Below, piece after piece: positions 28,358-36,939 of a stretch of DNA of 53,862 bases. The stretch lies in contig JASHOQ010000142.1 of NCBI GenBank assembly GCA_030041045.1, positions 1 through 53,862 on the forward strand, read 5' to 3'. A model generated the notes under the pieces. The model was not told where the DNA came from. It saw nothing but the letters and a program-made list of their open reading frames with translations, and ran no database searches. This DNA is from Acidobacteriaceae bacterium. GTDB taxonomy: Bacteria > Acidobacteriota > Terriglobia > Terriglobales > Acidobacteriaceae. Position 1 is the first letter of the stretch, and every line of letters starts with the position of its first letter. The position numbers and the translations under genes are program-made.

Positions 28358-28389
28358 AGCATTTTTCACCCGCTGCAGAGCCAGGCGGC

Positions 28390-29775
28390 TCAGGCGATGT
28401 CTACGTGGCGAGTCTCCGGGCCCAGGAGCGCGCCGATCAGGGTGAGCAGGCCGCCCAGCGCCAGGATCACAATCTCCGTATATTCGTAGGGAATGCCCAG
28501 ACCTTTTAGGCCGAGCATATAGACGGAAGAAAACGCGGGCAGAAGCATCGCGGCGCCGTAGCCCACGCCGAAACCGGAGGCGCGCACGCCGGTGCTGAAG
28601 CGCTCATTCAGATAGGCAGTGATGTTGGACCAGACAGGAATGGCGCATAGATTCACCAGCGTGACCAGCAGAATCAGCTCCGCGTTGCTCTTGAAACCGG
28701 AGCGCACCAGCAGGGTATAAAAAAGCGGCCCCGCGGTACATCCGGCCAGCCCGAAGAGCCAGAGGATGGTGCGGCGGCCGATCTTCTGGCCGAGAAGGCC
28801 GAAGGGAACAAACGAAGCTGCCAGCACCAGGTTGCTGATCAGCTGCGCATAGGTCACAGTGAGGCTGCTCGCGTGGCGCACCGTGAGCAGAACGCCGGGC
28901 AGGACGGGGGTGACGGCGTTGAGCATGAACCAGATGCCGGTCATTACCAGGAAGATCTGCACGAAGATGCGCCGGTTGGCGCCGCGGAAGAGCTCGAGCA
29001 GCGGCGCTTTGACTTTGGTTGCGGCCCTCCAGACGGGGCTCTCAGGAACGCAGCGCACGAAATAGACGAGAACGCAGAAGGCAAGCAGAGCGCCGACAAA
29101 GAACGGGATGCGCCAGCCCCAGACCGCATACGCCGAGTGGCGCGTGTCCGAAGGAATGCGGTTGAGCAGGCTGATGGTGAGCAGCGACATGGCCACGAGG
29201 GCCAGCGGAAAGCCGGTGTGGATGCATGCCGACCACAGGCCGCGCTGCTCCTTGGGCGCGTACTCCATGGCCAGGGGATTGGCGCCCGTATATTCGCCGC
29301 CCAAAAACACGCCGTCCACAAAACGCATCGCCACCAGCAGCGCCATGCTGGCCGGTCCCCACTGCTCGTACCCCGGCAGCAGACCAATGAGCAGCGTGAC
29401 CACGGCGAATCCGGCCATGGAAATAACCGTCACTTTGCGCCGGCCGATCTTGTCGCTCAGGTGGCCGAAGATGGCCGAGCCCGCGGGCCGGCCCACCAGC
29501 GAGAGCGCGAAAACAATGTAATACAGAGTGGATTTGAGCACCGGGCTCAGCGAATCCGGCTCGAAGTAGACCATAGCCGGCGCGAGCACCACCACGGGCA
29601 GGTAGATGTCGAACATGTCGACGAAAAAACCCAGGAAGGCGGCAAGCAGGGCGCGCCGGCCGGCGCGGCGGAGTCCGTCTATGGAATCGCGCGCCGGAGT
29701 GCGGCTCGCGTGTGCCGGCGCCCCGTGCGCGGTGAGATCGCTCGCGGCGCGGGCCGGATTGTCCATTGGCGACAT
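28390..29775 (-). CDS. Major facilitator superfamily transporter, metabolite:H+ symporter type
   Basis: A 461-residue protein with 12 predicted membrane segments. The MFS loop signature GHLSDKIGRRKVT lies between helices 2 and 3, and GLLGQKIGRRTIL is its second-half counterpart. The central charged loop (RAATKVKAPLLELFRGANR) separates the halves. It resembles the sugar/metabolite:proton symporter group (ShiA/ProP-like, e.g. DxxxR and FLGGEYTGANPLAMEY). The substrate cannot be read from the sequence; an organic acid or sialate-like compound is typical for relatives. Confidence 0.88.
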   Translation of the reverse strand: MSPMDNPARAASDLTAHGAPAHASRTPARDSIDGLRRAGRRALLAAFLGFFVDMFDIYLPVVVLAPAMVYFEPDSLSPVLKSTLYYIVFALSLVGRPAGSAIFGHLSDKIGRRKVTVISMAGFAVVTLLIGLLPGYEQWGPASMALLVAMRFVDGVFLGGEYTGANPLAMEYAPKEQRGLWSACIHTGFPLALVAMSLLTISLLNRIPSDTRHSAYAVWGWRIPFFVGALLAFCVLVYFVRCVPESPVWRAATKVKAPLLELFRGANRRIFVQIFLVMTGIWFMLNAVTPVLPGVLLTVRHASSLTVTYAQLISNLVLAASFVPFGLLGQKIGRRTILWLFGLAGCTAGPLFYTLLVRSGFKSNAELILLVTLVNLCAIPVWSNITAYLNERFSTGVRASGFGVGYGAAMLLPAFSSVYMLGLKGLGIPYEYTEIVILALGGLLTLIGALLGPETRHVDIA

Positions 29776-29874
29776 GGGCTGCGATGCTCTGGCGCGCCGT
29801 TTGGACCACGCCGGGAGTTGCGGAGAGGATAGGGTTCGCGCGCCGCGGCCGTCAATCCAATAGGCAGCGGGATC

Positions 29875-30741
29875 TCAGCGCCGGAGCCACAAATCCGCGG
29901 CCACGAAGCCGAAGAACACCAGGGCAATGACGCCGTTCATGGTGAAGAATGCGGCATTCAGGCGGCGCAGGTCGCGCGGCGAGACCAGCGCGTGCTCGTA
30001 GCTGAGCAGCGCGACCACCAGAGCGATGCCCAGCCAGCCGAGAGCGCGCAAATGGAAGAGCAGGCCGAACCAGGCCAGCAGCGCCAGCATGGCCAGGTGC
30101 ATGAGCCGCGCAGCCCAGAAGGCGGCCGGGATGCCGGCCGATTGCGGCAGGCTGCGCAGGCCGGCGGCGCGGTCGTGGTCGTAGTCCTGGCACGCATAAA
30201 GCACGTCGAAGCCGCCTACCCACAGCGTGACCGCCGCGGTGAGCACCAGAATGCGCGGATCGAGGCTGGCGCGGACGGCGATCCACGCTGCCGCGGGCGC
30301 CAGGCCCAGCGCGAGGCCCAGCACCAGGTGCGACCAGCGCGTGAGCCGTTTCATGTAGCTGTAGCCGAAGAGCACGGCGAGCGCGACCGGTGAGAGGTAA
30401 AGCGCCACGCGGTTCAGCTCGCCCGCAGCGAGGACGAAGACAAGGGCAGCGGCCAGCGTGAAGCCGAAAACGAAACGGCGCGTGAGCAGGCCGGCGGGAA
30501 TGGCCCGCGCGCGGGTGCGTGGATTGGCCGCGTCCAGCTCGGCATCGGCCCAGCGGTTGAAGGCCATGGCCGCTGAGCGCGCGGCCACCATGGCCACCAG
30601 AATCCAGGCCATGGTGCGCGCGCCGGGAAGCCCATGCGCGGCGAGCAGCATGGCGGTGAGCGCAAACGGGAGCGCAAAGATCGAGTGCTCCCACTTGATC
30701 ATTTCCAGAGTGGTGCGCGTTTTGGTAAAGATGCCCGCCAT
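29875..30741 (-). CDS. UbiA-family prenyltransferase
   Basis: A 288-residue integral membrane protein with eight to nine hydrophobic segments. The first Asp-rich motif is NRWADAELDAANPRT (NxxxDxxxD), and a second aspartate-containing loop, CQDYDHDRAAGLRSLPQ, binds Mg-prenyl diphosphate in the family. It is closest in pattern to 4-hydroxybenzoate polyprenyltransferase-like enzymes. In menaquinone-based Acidobacteriota such a gene may instead prenylate a futalosine-pathway intermediate; that is inference. The start at ATG 30741 (MAGIFTKTRTTLEMIKWEH) is preferred over the much longer open frame. Confidence 0.9.
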   Translation of the reverse strand: MAGIFTKTRTTLEMIKWEHSIFALPFALTAMLLAAHGLPGARTMAWILVAMVAARSAAMAFNRWADAELDAANPRTRARAIPAGLLTRRFVFGFTLAAALVFVLAAGELNRVALYLSPVALAVLFGYSYMKRLTRWSHLVLGLALGLAPAAAWIAVRASLDPRILVLTAAVTLWVGGFDVLYACQDYDHDRAAGLRSLPQSAGIPAAFWAARLMHLAMLALLAWFGLLFHLRALGWLGIALVVALLSYEHALVSPRDLRRLNAAFFTMNGVIALVFFGFVAADLWLRR

Positions 30742-30874
30742 GGCCGGTCTAAGGCCCAGTTTACCGGAGCAACCGAGCCGGGGATGGGCTGGATTGGGCT
30801 CCGCGATGATTCCCGCAAAGGCCTGCGAGCCGCGCCGGGACTCTGCGAGACAGGACGGCTTTTCGCGGACATCC

Positions 30875-30888
30875 GTGATACGCATCAC
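30875..30888. promoter_or_regulatory. CRP/FNR-type palindrome
   Basis: GTGA-TACGCA-TCAC matches the half-sites and spacing of CRP-type operators. It lies 70 bases before the cNMP-binding protein start and 130 bases before the divergent UbiA-family gene. Confidence 0.6.
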
Positions 30889-30958
30889 AAACTCGGCGCA
30901 CCATAGAGTGGAATCATCGGGCAAGCTGGTTCCAAACTCGTCCCTGGGGGCGTGTTCC

Positions 30959-31387
30959 GTGAGTGTTTGTTGCGAAAGGTTGCCTTTCGATCCGGCGGCG
31001 TTCGTGGCCGATCCGCATTTGCTCTCTGCACTCGAGCAGCACGCCGTTCTCGTCGCCTGCGAGCAGGAGCGGATTCTCTTCCGCCAGGGAGAGGCGCCGG
31101 CAATGCTGTTCATTCTGCACCAGGGCGAAGCCACGCTGGCCATGAACTCGGCCTTCGGGGAGAAGCTGCTCGCGGTCGAGGTCCGGGCCGGTTCGCTCTT
31201 GGGCCTTCCCGGGCTGATCGGCAACCATCCCTATACGCTGACGGCGACCGCGCACGCCGGCGCGCAGGTGAGTTCGGTGGAGCGCGACGCGGTGATGGCA
31301 CTGATGCGTGCGGATCCGGCCATTTCCCTCAGCGTGCTCAAGGTGCTGGCAGCGGAGGTGCGCTCAGCGCGGCAAGCGATCGCGTAA
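30959..31387 (+). CDS. Stand-alone cyclic-nucleotide-binding domain protein
   Basis: The protein (142 residues from GTG 30959; an in-frame GTG at 30908 is an alternative) is essentially one cNMP-binding beta-barrel. It reads ILFRQGEAPAMLFILHQGEATL, the usual core, then GSLLGLPGLIGNHPYTLTATA, corresponding to the phosphate-binding cassette region. The canonical Arg of the cassette is not obvious. The helix-turn-helix of CRP/FNR proteins is absent; the protein ends soon after the C-helix (ISLSVLKVLAAEVRSARQAIA). It may act by protein interaction or heterodimerise with a full CRP-type regulator. Confidence 0.8.
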   Translation: MSVCCERLPFDPAAFVADPHLLSALEQHAVLVACEQERILFRQGEAPAMLFILHQGEATLAMNSAFGEKLLAVEVRAGSLLGLPGLIGNHPYTLTATAHAGAQVSSVERDAVMALMRADPAISLSVLKVLAAEVRSARQAIA

Positions 31388-31424
31388 CCCGCCGCTTCAC
31401 CCGCACCTGCTACACTCTCTCGTT

Positions 31425-32063
31425 GTGCTTCCTGCATGTATTCTTGCCATTGCGGCCTTTCTGCTGGGGTCGATTCCCACGGGTTACCTGCTGGTGCGCC
31501 TCTTCCGCCACCAGGACATCCGCGCCGTGGGCAGCGGCAACATCGGCGCCACCAACGTGCTGCGCACCGGCGGCAAGGGCCTGGGCGCGGCCACGTTCTT
31601 GCTCGACGTGCTGAAGGGCTGCTGCGCTGTCTGGCTGGGCGCGTGGATGGCCGCCTTCGTTCTCGGCTCCAATCCGCGCAATTTTGAAGCCGTGGGAGCG
31701 CTGTTCGCCGTGCTCGGACACATGTTCACGCCGTGGCTCCGTTTCCGCGGAGGCAAAGGCGTGGCCACCGGATTCGGCGTATTCCTGGTGGCCGCGCCCA
31801 CCGCGGCGCTCCTTGCCATTGCTCTTTTCGCCGTCATCCTGGCCGCCACCCGCTTCGTTTCCGTGGCGTCCATTCTGGCCACGGCAAGCTTTCCCGTGTT
31901 CGCGTGGTTCTTCGACAGCGGCGGCCATCCCCCGTTCTTTTTTCTCGCCGGAATCGCCGTGCCGCTGCTGATCATCGCCAAACATCACCAGAACATTGGC
32001 CGCCTGCTCCGCGGCACGGAGTCGCGCTTTGGAGCCCATGCACGCGACGGGAAGCCCGCATGA
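31425..32063 (+). CDS. plsY: Glycerol-3-phosphate acyltransferase PlsY
   Basis: PlsY acylates glycerol-3-phosphate from acyl-phosphate in the inner membrane, the first step of phospholipid synthesis. GTG at 31425 gives 212 residues. The three conserved motifs are visible: GSGNIGATNVLRT, FRGGKGVATG and GRLLRGTESRFG. Five membrane segments are expected. It shares the ATGA overlap with gpsA, which makes the glycerol-3-phosphate substrate. Confidence 0.95.
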   Translation: MLPACILAIAAFLLGSIPTGYLLVRLFRHQDIRAVGSGNIGATNVLRTGGKGLGAATFLLDVLKGCCAVWLGAWMAAFVLGSNPRNFEAVGALFAVLGHMFTPWLRFRGGKGVATGFGVFLVAAPTAALLAIALFAVILAATRFVSVASILATASFPVFAWFFDSGGHPPFFFLAGIAVPLLIIAKHHQNIGRLLRGTESRFGAHARDGKPA

Positions 32064-33067
32064 GCCGCGTCTTCATCCTGGGTTGCGGCGCGTGGGGAAC
32101 CGCCATCGCGCTCTCGCTCGAGCGCCGCGGCGGCCACCGTATCACGCTCTGGGCGCACAGCGAGGAGTTTGCCCGCGAGATCAACGCGGCCGGCGAAGTC
32201 ACGCAGTTCCTGCCCGGATTTCCCATTCCGCAAGAGATCACCGTCACCGGCGACTGCGCCGCGGTGAGCGAGGCCGACATCGTGGTCTCCGTCATTCCCT
32301 CGGAGTTCCTTCGCCCCACGCTGCTCCGCCTGCGCAAGCACATGCACAACAGCCAACTGGTGGTGAGCGCCACCAAGGGCCTTGAAGACCGCAGCTTTCT
32401 GCGCATGACGGAAGTCATCTCAGAAACCCTCGAGCCGGCCGGGCTGCTGCTCTCGATCGGCGCGCTCTCCGGGCCCAGCTTTGCCCAGGAAGTGGCGCAG
32501 GGACAGCCCACGGCCATCACCGTGGCCTTCAGCGATGCCGATATGGCCGGCTTCATCCAGCAGGAATTTTCCTCCGAGTCGCTGCGGCTCTACACCTCGA
32601 CGGACGTCATCGGCGTGGAGATGGGCGGCGCGCTCAAGAATGTCATCGCCATCTCCGCCGGCATCGCCGCCGGCGTGGGCCTGGGTTATAACTCCACAGC
32701 CGCGCTCATCACCCGCGGCATTGCCGAAATCACGCGCCTGGCCGTGGCCTGCGGCGGACGGCGCGAGACCCTCGCCGGGCTCTCCGGCACCGGCGACCTG
32801 GTGCTCACCTGCACCGGCTCGCTGAGCCGCAACCGCACCGTAGGCCAGGGACTGGGCCAGGGACGCCGGCTGCCTGAAATCCTGGAGAGCCTGGGCGGCA
32901 AGGTGGCCGAGGGCGTGCTCACCACGCGCGCCGCGCTCGGCCTCGCGCGCCAGCGCGGCATCGAGATGCCCATCACCGAGCAGATGGAGCTGATCCTCGA
33001 CGAAGGCAAGGACCCGCGCGAGGCCATCCGCGACCTGATGCTCAGGCCGGGCAAGGTGGAGCACTAG
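32060..33067 (+). CDS. gpsA: NAD(P)-dependent glycerol-3-phosphate dehydrogenase
   Basis: GpsA reduces dihydroxyacetone phosphate to glycerol-3-phosphate. The 335-residue protein has the Rossmann motif GCGAWGTAIA, LSGPSFAQEVAQGQPTA and the catalytic-lysine region EMGGALKNVIAIS. Its ATG overlaps the plsY TGA by four bases, so translation of the two is coupled and supply of substrate to PlsY is coordinated. The C-terminal region with MPITEQMELIL is typical. Confidence 0.96.
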   Translation: MSRVFILGCGAWGTAIALSLERRGGHRITLWAHSEEFAREINAAGEVTQFLPGFPIPQEITVTGDCAAVSEADIVVSVIPSEFLRPTLLRLRKHMHNSQLVVSATKGLEDRSFLRMTEVISETLEPAGLLLSIGALSGPSFAQEVAQGQPTAITVAFSDADMAGFIQQEFSSESLRLYTSTDVIGVEMGGALKNVIAISAGIAAGVGLGYNSTAALITRGIAEITRLAVACGGRRETLAGLSGTGDLVLTCTGSLSRNRTVGQGLGQGRRLPEILESLGGKVAEGVLTTRAALGLARQRGIEMPITEQMELILDEGKDPREAIRDLMLRPGKVEH

Positions 33068-33222
33068 CACCCCGTGCACACGCACCGGGTCTCCACTGCG
33101 AATCTGCCGAACCGCGGTAGCGGACTTCGAAAACCTCCGCTACTATAGATCAGATTTGCTTCTCCTCCGATCTTCGTAAACCGCCATTGGTCCTCATGGG
33201 AACTGGAACGCGGAGGAATCCC

Positions 33223-34593
33223 ATGCTCATCCGCCATCTTCCCGGAGCACAGTTCTGGCGAGCACGCCGCGCCCTCCTTTGCGCGGCCATTGTTTTTCCT
33301 CTGCTCCAGCTTTCCCTTGCCCCGGCCCAGGCTTCGCGCGGCCTTCGGCCGGAGGCTCCCGCGCCCGGCGACGTTGCTCCCGGCGCCTACTACGCCCTCG
33401 TCATTGGCATCGACAATTATCCCTCGCTGCCGCGACTCACCACCGCGGTCCACGACGCCCAGGCGGTGGGAAAACTGCTCGAATCGAGCTACGGATTTGC
33501 AGGCCGCGTCACCTACCTGTTCAACCAGGACGCCACCCGCGCGCGCATCATGAACGCGCTCGAAGGCCCCACCGGTTACGGCCAGACCCTGAGCGCAACG
33601 GACAATCTGCTCATCTACTACGCCGGCCACGGCTACAACGATACGCGCACCGACAAAGCCTACTGGCTGCCCTATGACGCCGAGTCCGTTTTCAGCGCCA
33701 ACCACATCTCGGCCGACGATCTCACCACGGCTATCCGGGGCATCGCCTCACATCATGTTCTCGTCATCTCCGATAGCTGCTACTCCGGCGACCTGACGCG
33801 GGGAGCCGACGACGACCTGACCAGTTCGCGCGGCGAAGAGGCCTTTGTGCGGCGCATGCTCGCCGCGCCCTCCCGTAATCTTCTTGCGAGCGGCGGCAAT
33901 GAGCCCGTCTCCGACGCCGGCCCCGACGGCCACTCCGTCTTTGCCGCGGCTCTTTTGCGCGTCCTTGCAGATCAGCCCGGACCGCTGTTCACGGCCGCTG
34001 ATCTCGCTGACCCGGTAAAGAAGATGGTCCGCGCTCACTCCGGCCAGATCCCCGAGTACTTCCGCATCGGCAACTCCATGCCGCGCGATTTCCCCATCGA
34101 TCTCGGCGATTTCGTGTTCGCCCGGTCGGCGTCTTCGGGAGTCGTCCCACCCTCGGCTGCAACAGCGCCCGCGCCGGAATCCGCAGCCGGCCCGTCTCCT
34201 GCCCCACCTGCTCTCGCGCCGGCACCGCCGGCCGCATCTTCAGCCGACGACGAGTTCTCGCGGGGCGAAGCCCTCTTTAAGGCGGGGAAGTACTCGGACG
34301 CCGCGCCGGTTCTCACCAGCGCTTGCAACCAGGACAGTCTGGCAGGCTGCGTGGACCTCGGCTGGCTTTACCAAACCGGAAACGGAGTGTCGAAAGACTT
34401 GCCGATGTCGGCAACGCTCTACGACAAGGCGTGCACGGGCGGCTACGCCAGGGGCTGCTACAATCTCGGCTGGCTTTACATGGCAGGGATGGGAGTACCC
34501 AGGAACCCCGGTCGGGGCGCGGTGCTTATTCGCAAGGCGTGCGACGGAGGCTTCGCTCCAGCCTGCGACGCTCTTAAACAGATCGACCCTTGA
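33223..34593 (+). CDS. Exported caspase-like (C14) protein with Sel1-like repeats
   Basis: GGAGG at 33212-33216, six bases before ATG 33223, fixes the start (456 residues). A signal-like hydrophobic stretch (residues 18-37) is followed by a caspase-fold domain: YYALVIGIDNYPSLPRLTTA, histidine in YYAGHGYND (His136) and cysteine in VISDSCYSGD (Cys186), the full catalytic dyad. A Pro/Ala-rich linker (about residues 310-345) leads to three Cys-containing Sel1-like repeats (GCVDLGWLYQTGNGVSKD; GCYNLGWLYMAGMGVPRN; a shorter third). Orthocaspases cleave after Arg or Lys. The export signal suggests a periplasmic location; the target is unknown. Confidence 0.88.
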   Translation: MLIRHLPGAQFWRARRALLCAAIVFPLLQLSLAPAQASRGLRPEAPAPGDVAPGAYYALVIGIDNYPSLPRLTTAVHDAQAVGKLLESSYGFAGRVTYLFNQDATRARIMNALEGPTGYGQTLSATDNLLIYYAGHGYNDTRTDKAYWLPYDAESVFSANHISADDLTTAIRGIASHHVLVISDSCYSGDLTRGADDDLTSSRGEEAFVRRMLAAPSRNLLASGGNEPVSDAGPDGHSVFAAALLRVLADQPGPLFTAADLADPVKKMVRAHSGQIPEYFRIGNSMPRDFPIDLGDFVFARSASSGVVPPSAATAPAPESAAGPSPAPPALAPAPPAASSADDEFSRGEALFKAGKYSDAAPVLTSACNQDSLAGCVDLGWLYQTGNGVSKDLPMSATLYDKACTGGYARGCYNLGWLYMAGMGVPRNPGRGAVLIRKACDGGFAPACDALKQIDP

Positions 34594-34704
34594 GCGCGCT
34601 CAGTCACGGCCGCGTCTCAAGACGCCGCCCCACGGCGGTTGCAACCGGCCCCCACCCCCTTCACGCTACACACGCCAATCCAGCAAGCAAGGAGAATCGG
34701 CACG

Positions 34705-34983
34705 ATGAAATTCGTCAGCACATGGTCAATGCGCAAGGCAACCATACCGGAAGCCGTGCGGCGCTTCCTCGCCGGCGGCGGCAAACCCCCGGCCGGCGTC
34801 AAGCTGCTCGGGCGCTGGCACCGGTCGGACGCGAGCGGCGGCTTCAGCCTTTACGAGACCAGCGATCCGGCTGCGCTCTTCGCCCACGCGGCAGAATGGG
34901 CGCCCTACCTGGAGATTCACACCAGCATGGTTCTCGAAGATGAGGAAGTCGGCCCCGTCCTTGCCAGGCTCTACGGCCAATAA
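34705..34983 (+). CDS. DUF3303-like small protein
   Basis: A 92-residue protein beginning MKFVSTWSMRKATIPEAVRRF, preceded by AAGGAG at 34689-34694 (ten-base spacing). The pattern (stress-responsive-barrel-like ferredoxin fold, KLLGRWHRSDASGGFSLYE, LEIHTSMVLEDEEVGPVLA) matches the DUF3303 family of small dimeric barrel proteins with no defined function. The longer open frame from 34639 lacks a ribosome binding site. Confidence 0.8.
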   Translation: MKFVSTWSMRKATIPEAVRRFLAGGGKPPAGVKLLGRWHRSDASGGFSLYETSDPAALFAHAAEWAPYLEIHTSMVLEDEEVGPVLARLYGQ

Positions 34984-34997
34984 GGGCGGCGCGCAGA

Positions 34998-35144
34998 TCA
35001 ATACAGGCGAAAATTCACCTCGACGCTGATCATGACAGGCACCGGCCTGCCTGCGCGCATGGCCGGCTTGAAGCGGTATTTGAGCACCGCTTCCACGGCC
35101 TTCTCATCCAGGCCCATGCCCAGATGCTGCACCACGCGCGGCGG
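34998..35144 (-). pseudogene. TonB C-terminal domain fragment
   Basis: In the frame directly after the TetR stop codon, the minus strand encodes RVVQHLGMGLDEKAVEAVL, then KYRFKPAMRAGRPVPV and ISVEVNFRLY followed by a stop. This is the C-terminal end of a TonB-type energy transducer. No start codon, membrane anchor or Pro-rich linker precedes it. It is a decayed or recombined remnant. Confidence 0.8.
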
Positions 35145-35774
35145 TTAGCCGCGGCGTGGGCGGCGTTGGGCCGGTCTCCAGCCCCCGAGTCGAAGGGCCG
35201 CGCCCATGCAGGCGTCGCGCAGCGCGTCGGCTGCGGCGCGGTTCTCCAGGGCGCGGGCGACGACCATGCCGCCGATGCAAAGCGCCGCGATGGCCTGCGC
35301 GGCATCGCGCCGGTTGCGGCCCTGGGTCGGTTTGGTACGGGCGGCTATGCCTCTTTCGAGAACGCTGACCATGGCGGCGAAGACGGTCTCGAAGGCGCGG
35401 CGGGCGCGCTTGTCGCCGCGGGAGACGTCGGTGGGCAGGGCGACCATGGGGCAGGAGTTCTCCACGTCCTCATAGTGCTGGCGGGAAAGATACGCGCGCA
35501 CCACCTGCGGGCCGGCATCGCGCGCGGCCAGGTCGACCTCGACGCCCTCCCAGCAGCTCTGCCACTCGGGTTCGGTGAAGAAGCAGCCGAGCACCTCGGC
35601 GTACAGCTCGCTCTTGCTCCCGAAGTAGCTGTAAAAGCCGCCGCGGGTGAGGCCCGCGCCGGCCATGATGGCATCGAGCGAGACCGCTTGAAAGCCATGG
35701 CGGTTGAAGAGACGGCGTGCGCTGGCGATGATGCGCTTCTTCACCTCAGGGCGATGGCCGGCAGGATAAGGCAT
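35145..35774 (-). CDS. TetR-family repressor
   Basis: ATG 35774 with GAGGGG six bases upstream gives 209 residues. The N-terminal helix-turn-helix reads IIASARRLFNRHGFQAVSLDA, then IMAGAGLTRGGFYSYFGSK, the canonical TetR motif. The C-terminal helical domain resembles the TetR_C group with SCPMVALPTDVSRG. It is divergent from an SRPBCC-family gene and a 16-bp perfect palindrome lies between them, so it most likely represses both. The last residues (QRRPRRG) may be altered by the rearrangement that left a TonB fragment immediately downstream. Confidence 0.93.
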   Translation of the reverse strand: MPYPAGHRPEVKKRIIASARRLFNRHGFQAVSLDAIMAGAGLTRGGFYSYFGSKSELYAEVLGCFFTEPEWQSCWEGVEVDLAARDAGPQVVRAYLSRQHYEDVENSCPMVALPTDVSRGDKRARRAFETVFAAMVSVLERGIAARTKPTQGRNRRDAAQAIAALCIGGMVVARALENRAAADALRDACMGAALRLGGWRPAQRRPRRG

Positions 35775-35828
35775 GCTTTTCCCCTCGTTTGGGAACGAGA
35801 GTATCGCGGAACGCGGCGGCGGTGAAAA

Positions 35829-35844
35829 TATGTTCTTGAACATA
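35829..35844. promoter_or_regulatory. TetR operator-like palindrome
   Basis: TATGTTC and GAACATA form perfect 7-bp arms with a 2-base spacer in the intergenic region between the divergent TetR and SRPBCC genes. Confidence 0.75.
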
Positions 35845-35899
35845 AGTTTCCGGCGTGTTCCGATGAATGGGGATTAGGGCCCGTTGGCCGGGAGGGACC

Positions 35900-36415
35900 A
35901 TGAACGATGCCCGAAAACTGCTCACCCGCCGTGAGGCCATGGCTGGAATTGCGATTGTCCTGGGCGTAACAGGACGGGCGCAGCAACCAGCCGTGGAGGA
36001 GAAGCCGGCGGCGGACGCGAACGCGTCGCGCACCGCGCTGCATTTTGACGTGGAGTTCGCCGCGCCCCCGCGGCTGCTTTATGCCGCGCTGCTCGACCAG
36101 AAGCAATTTGCCGCGCTCACCGGCCTGCCCGCCACCATCGATCCGGCGGAGGGTGGAGCACTCTCGCTGTTCGGCGGGCTGATCGTGGCGCGCAACGTGG
36201 AGCTGGTAGAGAACCAGCGCATTGTGCAGGCGTGGCGGCCGACGCACTGGGACCCGGGCGTCTACTCGATTGTGCACTTCGAGTTCAGCACGCGCGGAAG
36301 CGGCTCCGCTCTGGCCTTCGATCATACCGGCTTTCCGGCCGGCGAATACGACCACTTGTACGCGGGCTGGCAGAGCCACTACTGGGAAGCGCTGCACAAG
36401 GTGCCGGCGAGCTAA
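35900..36415 (+). CDS. Exported SRPBCC (AHSA1-like) protein
   Basis: GGAGG four bases before ATG 35900 supports this start (171 residues). The N-terminus TRREAMAGIAIVLGVTG resembles a Tat-type signal with a twin arginine. The mature part is a START/SRPBCC ligand-binding domain (LHFDVEFAAPPRLLYAALLDQ, then IVQAWRPTHWDPGVYSIVHF and YDHLYAGWQSHYWEALHKV), the Activator-of-Hsp90-ATPase-like group. Export of this fold is unusual. A TetR gene is divergent, so expression is probably inducible by a small molecule; binding of a hydrophobic ligand is inference. Confidence 0.82.
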   Translation: MNDARKLLTRREAMAGIAIVLGVTGRAQQPAVEEKPAADANASRTALHFDVEFAAPPRLLYAALLDQKQFAALTGLPATIDPAEGGALSLFGGLIVARNVELVENQRIVQAWRPTHWDPGVYSIVHFEFSTRGSGSALAFDHTGFPAGEYDHLYAGWQSHYWEALHKVPAS

Positions 36416-36554
36416 TGCATTTTCTGAGTAGCTGTATCCCGAAGGCGGACAGCTGAGTCGACGCGACCAACAGGGAGCGGCGATCTTGCGAGGCAGTGAA
36501 AAGGACACAGTCACTCAGAAAATGCCGTAGGCGGAGCGACCAGCTTTCGCGCTT

Positions 36555-36872
36555 TCATCCGACGGTGGCAGTTCCTCCCGCAACCGCTCCGATGATGAGG
36601 AATGGCTCGCGTCCTTCGATGACGGCTGCGGGAAGAGGCGCGTCGAGCGGTTCGAGCGAGAGATCTTCCTGGCAGGCGAAGAAGCGCAGAAACGGACGGC
36701 GCTCGCCGGTCGCGTAGTCGCGGATGGTGCCGCGCAGCATGGGGTAACGCGCCTCAAGCGCGTCCAGCACGGCGCGGATGTGGACGGGCGCGGGCACTTC
36801 GAGCTGCACCTCGCCTTCCGCCCGCGCGAGCGTGCGCAAATGGTAAGGAATCAGGACGCGGATGGTGGGCAT
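36555..36872 (-). CDS. MoaD/ThiS-like ubiquitin-fold protein with C-terminal extension
   Basis: A 105-residue beta-grasp protein ([20 protein letters not shown], then [18 protein letters not shown] and [12 protein letters not shown]). In MoaD/ThiS relatives the protein ends in Gly-Gly. Here the sequence reads [11 protein letters not shown], so the Gly-Gly is followed by five residues before the stop. It lies 67 bases downstream of the Asp-box protein gene on the same strand, a pairing seen in other genomes to my knowledge. A sulphur-carrier or protein-modifier role is possible; direct adenylation of the diglycine would need the tail removed. Confidence 0.8.
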   Translation of the reverse strand: MPTIRVLIPYHLRTLARAEGEVQLEVPAPVHIRAVLDALEARYPMLRGTIRDYATGERRPFLRFFACQEDLSLEPLDAPLPAAVIEGREPFLIIGAVAGGTATVG

Positions 36873-36892
36873 ACACAGCAGATCCTTCCACT

Positions 36893-36923
36893 GGTCCGCT
36901 ACGCGGACTCGCTCAGGATGACA
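36893..36923. repeat. Interspersed repeat with CTCAGGATGACA end, copy 1
   Basis: A GTCCGC/GCGGAC hairpin is followed by TCGCTCAGGATGACA. The same tail occurs at 49791-49835. It lies between the MoaD-like and Asp-box genes. Confidence 0.7.
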
Positions 36924-36939
36924 TTACGCGAATAACGGT

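Noticed and set aside
29875..31224. 449-codon extension of the UbiA-family protein
   Set aside because: The extension runs antisense through the cNMP-binding gene and the family N-terminus begins at 30741.
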